NCBI GenBank assembly: GCA_963745765.1
Contig: CAVUYQ010000011.1
Coordinates: forward strand, 1 to 64,000
Reading direction: 5' to 3'
Origin: Ww85 sp963745765
Lineage (GTDB): Bacteria > Desulfobacterota > Desulfobulbia > Desulfobulbales > Desulfocapsaceae
DNA: 64,000 nucleotides
The position numbers were made by a program, and so were the translations under genes. Of the stretch, positions 59,079 through 64,000 are shown in pieces (position 1 is the stretch's first letter; every line of letters begins with the position of its first letter). The notes beneath the pieces were generated by a model. That model saw only the letters and a list, made by a program, of their open reading frames with translations. It searched no databases and was not told the DNA's origin.

Positions 59079-61614
59079 AGAGCGTTCCCTGTTTGCTGAT
59101 CAGGTCATCGTAGGTGCCTGATTCAACTATTTTACCATCACTCATAACGAGAATATGGTCATATTCGGAAATCATGTCAAGACGATGGACAACAGCCACA
59201 ACGGTTGTATTTCCATGCAGTTTCTCCCTGATATAACGTTGTATCTGGGTCTGGGAACTATTGTCAAGGCTCGCTGTGGCTTCATCGAGGATAAGGACGC
59301 CACATTTTTTCAGCAGCGCCCGGGCCAATGCTATCTTTTGTTTCTGTCCGCCGGACAGGTTGTCACCCTTGCTGCCGACATGGAAATCAAGACCGATGTC
59401 TATGATATCATCGAGGAGACCATTGCGCTCGAATTCTTCCAGGGCTATTGTGCCCAGGCGCACCCGTATCAGGTCCTGATCGATAACGGTCCCGAAGATA
59501 ATATTATCCCGTAATGAATGGGATGCGAGGTATTGGTTTATACAGAAGGGAGTGAACTCGAGCTGGTCCGTCTTTTCCTCCTGTTCCGGGTGATAGGGCT
59601 TAATGGTTGTCTGGATGTTGCCGTTGGTGCATTCTTCAAGATCAACGTTTGCCACCTGGGAAAGAAACCGTTTACGGGCGGCAAGTATCTCTGTTTCCAG
59701 GGTCTTGGTAATGGTGGCAATCTTGTGCAGCCCCGGCGTGAATTTTAGTGCCAGCAGCAGGAAACGGTCCCGGTCTTTTGGCCTGAGTTTGTCAAGTGAG
59801 CCCGCCTTGACCGACTTGACCAGTTTTTCATAGAGCTCGAACTGGCTCTGCTCCATCGGACTTCCCTGGAAGAAGAATTCGTCGCCCTGGAAATCTGCGA
59901 GGAAGTCAACCGTTGACTGGGCGATGGCAAAGCCAAGCGAGGTAAGCGGCTTCTCCAGGCCGATTTCTACAAGAAAATGACGAAACTCTTTAATGGTGAG
60001 GAGCTTTTTGGTGGTATAGGCGACCCCGTAACTGCCGAACATGATATTTACGGCAAGGGAAGAATAGTTCAAAAAGGCGTTGGCATTGTAAAATTCTACG
60101 GCTTGTCCAAATTCGCTCCTGAGTTCATCATGGACAATTTTCCGCATGCGCAGAAAACTCGGCATCATCGGTTCTGCCCTCTTGGCCTGGATAACCGATC
60201 GAAGTCCCCATCTGATCACATCTTCGGCCAGTCCAACCGCCTTGATCATCTCAACGAGTTCGTGCCGATCGGGAAGTTCGCCTCTGACCTTGTTGAGGTA
60301 AAGGGCATTACAGGAATAGAGCAGATTATCCCTGACCGATCCTGTAAAGATAAATGGATGCTGCGAAACGCTGCTTATATTGTCGGAAACTTCAACTTTG
60401 CTCAGTTCGTTTATGTCTCTTCCGTCAATGGTCAGCGATCCGGAACTCTGCCGGTAGAGCTGGCTGATAAGAAGGCCGAGTGTACTCTTGCCTGAGCCGG
60501 AAAAACCGACCAGTGCCAGGTGGCTCCCTGCCGGCAAATGGAAAGAGATGTCGCTAAGAAGCTGAATGCTACTGTTTATCTGGTAACAGACCTTGCTCGC
60601 CTCAATATTCCCTGCCAGGCTGAGTGGGGGGCGGTCCGGTGCTTCGAGCAGAAATTCCGGATCGAGATCGAAAAGAACCATGATCTGCTTGTATCGCACA
60701 CGCGCGTCCTGGTAGCCCTGATAATATTCAATTACTTCTTTCCAGGGATCATACACTTTTTCGTAGGCGGAAAGGAATGCAACGAGTGCCCCGATGGTGA
60801 ACTCACCGTGAATGGCCAGATAGCCGCCGATGAGAAACAGCATAAAGGGGCCGAGACTCTGAAACAGGTTGTTGCTGAACTTGATTCCGTATTTGATAAT
60901 CGATAGCCTGAAGAGAAGCTGGTAGAGGCGGTGAATCAGCCGTTCAAGTTTCTTCTGTTCAAGGCGGAAGCTGGAATTTCCCTGTACCTCGTGGATGCCT
61001 GAAACCGATTCGTTGATCAGACTTGCCATCTGCCGGGTGGTTGCCACCCGCTTGCGGTTATAGCGGTTATACCAGCGCTGCAACAGCGGGATAACCGCCA
61101 GCTCGAAAGGATAGATGATCATACTGACCAGACCGAGCATCGGGTTCAGGTAAATCATAAATCCCAGAAAAGCAGCAAAGGTCAGCGCTGAGGTGATCGG
61201 CACGGCGAGAGCACCGCCGAGAAAAGTCGCAACGGCATTAAGCTCGGCGGTCATGGCTGAAACAATAGTCCCTGTCTGGGTCCGGTGGAAAAATGACAGA
61301 GGCAGCTGCAGAATGTGCTGGTAGAGCTCCTGCCTCATACCTATCAGGATTTTCTGTCCGATAATATCCTGAAAGGTATTGGAGAAATATTTCATCAAGC
61401 CGGCTATCAGCACTGAGCCCATGTAGAGAGCACAGTAGAGGTAGAGTTTATCGATCATCTTCAGGTTAATGGCGATATTGATGATTCTTCGCTGCATTTC
61501 CAGGGGGTAGACCCGGAAGAACAGACTGACCGCGATGACCAGCACGAGCAGGATCTGCAATCCCCGGTAACGGTTCAGTACCCAGTAAAAGAGTGGACGG
61601 TCTGTCAGTCGCAT
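59053..61614 (-). CDS. ABC exporter with a large insertion in its ATPase domain
   Basis: An 853-residue half-transporter with six helices at about 15-290, of the type I exporter fold. The ATPase domain has Walker A GFSGSGKST at 370-378 and a Q-loop (SVSQHPFIFTGSVRDNLLYS) at about 416-434. Then about 250 residues of unrelated text (435-688) intervene before a second similar segment, CINQYLASHSLRDNIIFG, at about 691-708, and the signature NLSGGQKQK at 752-760, Walker B VLILDE and H-loop VVHRLD. Normal exporters have about 60 residues between Q-loop and signature. The insertion looks helical and charged and has no domain I recognise. ATG at 61614 preferred over an in-frame TTG at 61620. Confidence 0.88.
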   Translation of the reverse strand: MRLTDRPLFYWVLNRYRGLQILLVLVIAVSLFFRVYPLEMQRRIINIAINLKMIDKLYLYCALYMGSVLIAGLMKYFSNTFQDIIGQKILIGMRQELYQHILQLPLSFFHRTQTGTIVSAMTAELNAVATFLGGALAVPITSALTFAAFLGFMIYLNPMLGLVSMIIYPFELAVIPLLQRWYNRYNRKRVATTRQMASLINESVSGIHEVQGNSSFRLEQKKLERLIHRLYQLLFRLSIIKYGIKFSNNLFQSLGPFMLFLIGGYLAIHGEFTIGALVAFLSAYEKVYDPWKEVIEYYQGYQDARVRYKQIMVLFDLDPEFLLEAPDRPPLSLAGNIEASKVCYQINSSIQLLSDISFHLPAGSHLALVGFSGSGKSTLGLLISQLYRQSSGSLTIDGRDINELSKVEVSDNISSVSQHPFIFTGSVRDNLLYSCNALYLNKVRGELPDRHELVEMIKAVGLAEDVIRWGLRSVIQAKRAEPMMPSFLRMRKIVHDELRSEFGQAVEFYNANAFLNYSSLAVNIMFGSYGVAYTTKKLLTIKEFRHFLVEIGLEKPLTSLGFAIAQSTVDFLADFQGDEFFFQGSPMEQSQFELYEKLVKSVKAGSLDKLRPKDRDRFLLLALKFTPGLHKIATITKTLETEILAARKRFLSQVANVDLEECTNGNIQTTIKPYHPEQEEKTDQLEFTPFCINQYLASHSLRDNIIFGTVIDQDLIRVRLGTIALEEFERNGLLDDIIDIGLDFHVGSKGDNLSGGQKQKIALARALLKKCGVLILDEATASLDNSSQTQIQRYIREKLHGNTTVVAVVHRLDMISEYDHILVMSDGKIVESGTYDDLISKQGTLYELINNTR

Positions 61615-61684
61615 AGCCAAGTCTTTGAAGTACGGATCGTGATAACTACGTTTCTGGAAAGGATAATCAGCCGGAGGTCTGCTG

Positions 61685-63643
61685 TCAGTAGGCCATATAG
61701 TTCAGTGACTTCATGATCAGGGCAAACCCCATGGCAAACATGCCGGTCAACCCCATACCGCAGGAGAATCCGGCCAGCAGGACCGGGGCATACTGTCGCC
61801 ACATGGGACCATACTTCTTGTAGAAATAATATCTGCCAAGCAAGGCGCCGGCTACCTCCAGGATCATGCCGTGCGGTGTTGACTGCCCCAGCCCCCTGAC
61901 GACTCCGTATATCAGCAGAATCGGCAGTCCGAACAGGCTGAGGATGAAATAGGCGAGTAGTCCGAAACCTATTCCTGAGAAGACGATAACCCCGTTAAGC
62001 GCCTGATAGAATGCCGAGTTTCCTTCAAGGGTCGAAGTTTGCATGAGCAGGGTATTGAGGGCCTGCAGGTGCCAGAGTTCCTGGGCGTAAGGGTAGCTCG
62101 CAGAGGGTATGGGTGCCAGGCGCCAGATAAATTGAGAAAAGAGCAGACTGGCAATCATGACAACCGGGAAGACAATGATCTCAGCCTTGATGATGCCGCG
62201 TATGGAGGTTCCGGTAAGTTCAATCTGCCTGAACTGCACGGTAGCCTCACCGTAGTTGTGGATGGGAATCGGCGCATACCAGATCTCTATTCCCTGGTAA
62301 CCAAAGAATCGTGCACCGGCAATAAAACTTGCTTCACGGACCAGCGGCAGACTGACAAACTGCCCGGCGATACCCTCCATTCGCGCGGTAATATAGGAGA
62401 TGATCGGTGTGTAGATGAAGCCGTAGGCAAGAAAGAAGACCCAGGGAAACGTCGGTACCAACCAGGCGCAGAGAGCAACATAGGAGAGCGTGGAAAAGAC
62501 GTAGATGCCAATCGATATCCAGAAATTGAAGTCGCCACGGCCGGGAGGCGGGTTAAACAGGTCTTTCAGGCTGCCTCGGTCTGAAGATGCATCACGAAAC
62601 GATCTGATCACCGACCAGATGCCAATGACCGCGATGGCAAGTCCCAGGCCGATACCAAAGCTCATATAAAAATCAAAGTTGTTGGCAAAGACCGTATCGA
62701 CGGTGGCCATGCCCGGATGCCAGCGGTGCAGAATACCCTGGGCATAGAGAATCGGATTAAGAATAATAGTAATGATAAGCCCGACCAGACCGCCGATAAC
62801 CGCCCAGAAGGGCAGGACCATGCCGACAAAAACCAGGCCGAGGTCTAGCTGCAGTCCGGTGGCCACGGCCGGCAGTATCTCTTCGGTATGGCTGGTCATT
62901 TCGATCCAGGGGATCGGTATCAGGCGTATAGGTTCGGTAAAAATAAGGCCTGATACGACCGGTAAAAGTACATAAACGGCACCAAAGATAAGACCGATGA
63001 CACCGCCAATGGAGAAAATTCGCCATTTCCAGCCGGCTTTTTTCTCATCCGTCGATTCGGCCAGGGCCATCGTGCCGAGTGCTCCGACAGGAGCCATTGG
63101 GAAAGGGAGTTTTTCAACATCCGAGGTAATGCGATACAGGGCATATCCAAGACCGAAGTGATCAATGCGCTGGATGATCTGGGAACCGACCAGCAGCAGG
63201 ATGGGAACCATCCAGTCCCGGTGCAAAAACGTTCTCTCTATCATTGACGGAGATTCCGCTCCGGGGGCCACCCAGGTCGGAATATGTTCTGCCAGACCAA
63301 GCATCTTGGCGGCATCTGACTGAACAAGATACTGGCTCCAGAGCAGTCCTGAAAAAGGTGAGGCGAGAGCGGCTCCTGCCATGTAGTAGAGAAGAAATAT
63401 CTCCTGTTGCTTGAGTTCTGAATGGGCCCGTTTGGCTATCTCGGCGAAAAGAATAATCGTAACCCAGCGGGCGGCCGGGCCGATACCCTGCCCGATAACC
63501 AGCTGCAGATACATTGAACCGGGCATCATCAAAAAACCGATAAAAACGGCCCCGAGGATGGTCTTCCAGTCGAATCCTTCCTCAAAATGAGTAGGGGTCG
63601 GAAGAAGGTCCCGATATTCTTTCAGTTCCTTGTCATCGTACAT
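61685..63643 (-). CDS. OPT-like polytopic membrane protein (DUF6785-type)
   Basis: A membrane protein of 652 residues with about 14 hydrophobic helices. It resembles bacterial proteins labelled DUF6785/DUF6784, distant relatives of oligopeptide transporters (OPT): ILGAVFIGFLMMPGSMYLQLVIGQGIGPAARWVTIILFAEI, LPFPMAPVGALGTMALAES, and GRYYFYKKYGPMWRQYAPVLLAGFSCGMGLTGM at the end. The ATG at 63643 follows the upstream gene's stop by four bases. OPT proteins import peptides or metal chelates. Here it accompanies an ABC exporter, PqqD and a second such protein, so it may handle the same peptide-like product. The family assignment is from pattern memory only. Confidence 0.75.
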   Translation of the reverse strand: MYDDKELKEYRDLLPTPTHFEEGFDWKTILGAVFIGFLMMPGSMYLQLVIGQGIGPAARWVTIILFAEIAKRAHSELKQQEIFLLYYMAGAALASPFSGLLWSQYLVQSDAAKMLGLAEHIPTWVAPGAESPSMIERTFLHRDWMVPILLLVGSQIIQRIDHFGLGYALYRITSDVEKLPFPMAPVGALGTMALAESTDEKKAGWKWRIFSIGGVIGLIFGAVYVLLPVVSGLIFTEPIRLIPIPWIEMTSHTEEILPAVATGLQLDLGLVFVGMVLPFWAVIGGLVGLIITIILNPILYAQGILHRWHPGMATVDTVFANNFDFYMSFGIGLGLAIAVIGIWSVIRSFRDASSDRGSLKDLFNPPPGRGDFNFWISIGIYVFSTLSYVALCAWLVPTFPWVFFLAYGFIYTPIISYITARMEGIAGQFVSLPLVREASFIAGARFFGYQGIEIWYAPIPIHNYGEATVQFRQIELTGTSIRGIIKAEIIVFPVVMIASLLFSQFIWRLAPIPSASYPYAQELWHLQALNTLLMQTSTLEGNSAFYQALNGVIVFSGIGFGLLAYFILSLFGLPILLIYGVVRGLGQSTPHGMILEVAGALLGRYYFYKKYGPMWRQYAPVLLAGFSCGMGLTGMFAMGFALIMKSLNYMAY

Positions 63644-63647
63644 AATA

Positions 63648-64000
63648 CTAGTCCGGTAGTACCATATAGCTCGTGTAGCTGAATTGACCGACAACCGCCC
63701 AGATGCCGCCCATCAGAAGATCCCCGATAATCAGGCCAATAAAGAAAAACTGCATTTTCCTGAACAGGACTACGCCTCCGTATTTCACACAGAGGGCATT
63801 ACAGAGCCAGCCAATAAAGAAACTGACCCAGAGAATTCGCATAGCTGAAGAATAGGCCGTGAGATAACCGATCGGGTGGATCGGCCACCAATAAAATCGT
63901 TGATAGCAGAAGATCAGCACGATCATGACAATCGCGCCGTAAATGGCAAAGGTGTATACCGAGTCGCCGGTTGCCACCGGGTTGACGAGCAGCCGGAAAA
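63648..64000 (-). CDS. OPT-like membrane protein, C-terminal part (continues past the window)
   Basis: The frame is open to the right edge of the window and has no start here; in-frame GTG at 63977 is internal. The visible 117 residues form three helices (VYTFAIYGAIVMIVLIFCYQRFYWWPIHPIGYLTAY, ILWVSFFIGWLCNALCVKYGG, MQFFFIGLIIGDLLMGGIWAVVGQF). WWPIHPIGY is the recognisable DUF6784-type ending. So this is the last part of a second protein like the one that follows it, four bases away, in the same operon. The full gene should be about 1.9 kb. Confidence 0.75.
   Translation of the reverse strand, partial: FRLLVNPVATGDSVYTFAIYGAIVMIVLIFCYQRFYWWPIHPIGYLTAYSSAMRILWVSFFIGWLCNALCVKYGGVVLFRKMQFFFIGLIIGDLLMGGIWAVVGQFSYTSYMVLPD

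Noticed and set aside
1..64000. tRNA, rRNA, CRISPR arrays, prophage or complete insertion sequences
   Set aside because: Looked for by eye on both strands; no transposase gene, integrase, repeat-spacer array or cloverleaf was recognised. Weakly conserved RNA genes could have been missed.

Overview
The window reads like a chromosomal segment of a Gram-negative, probably anaerobic Desulfobacterota-type bacterium (Desulfobulbales-like is my best guess). The reasons are the gene families rather than any search: TRAP transporters, a complete MoxR/DUF58/Bat operon, a CGGC protein, a two-CW regulator, FmdB, type-4-like UDG, a TolC/RND tripartite pump, and proteins resembling DUF6785/DUF6784. No rRNA, tRNA or CRISPR array was recognised.

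Layout. 1-2560 is a decayed zone: a multiply frameshifted DUF1835 gene and a frameshifted methyltransferase flank one intact CGGC gene. 2734-5493 holds an aldo/keto reductase, an ABM-fold monooxygenase and an amidase. 5619-19346 is a duplicated TRAP-transporter catabolic locus: GntR/FCD regulator, DctP, DctQ, DctM, a PdxA2-like dehydrogenase, a 3-hydroxyisobutyrate-dehydrogenase-like enzyme, an Asp/Glu racemase-family protein, then a second GntR/FCD, a diverged DctP, a COG4091 dehydrogenase, a virtually identical DctQ/DctM pair, the debris of a second pdxA, a second dehydrogenase, debris of a second racemase, and a short kinase-like tail. The two DctQM blocks differ at about 8 of 1,962 positions while the flanking duplicated dehydrogenases differ much more. 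That pattern fits gene conversion. Palindromic GTATAC/GTATGC operators sit between the -35 and -10 boxes of both dctP promoters.

19404-30367 carries an AbrB-family membrane protein, a shortened EamA permease, Ada, gamma-glutamyltransferase and a MFP-RND-TolC efflux operon. 30447-39240 contains two truncated genes and then the leftward moxR-DUF58-DUF4381-batA-batBC-batD-batE operon, in which batBC and batD contain single-base frameshifts. 39538-46449 holds a radical SAM protein, a hybrid histidine kinase, dodecin, a GIY-YIG protein and xylulokinase.

46494-54492 is an accessory region: an S26-type peptidase, a flavin monooxygenase with an unassigned N-terminal domain, a MetE-like enzyme, a cytidylate-kinase-like protein flanked by two copies of one long palindrome, and a one-protein polyketide synthase with the unusual order AT-ACP-KS-ACP-ACP.

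56693-64000 (leftward, running off the right edge) is the strongest candidate for an undescribed system: two OPT-like membrane proteins, an ABC exporter whose ATPase domain is split by a ~250-residue insertion, a cyclic-nucleotide-binding protein, a secreted protein, an unrecognised protein and a PqqD-family protein, packed with overlaps or very short gaps.
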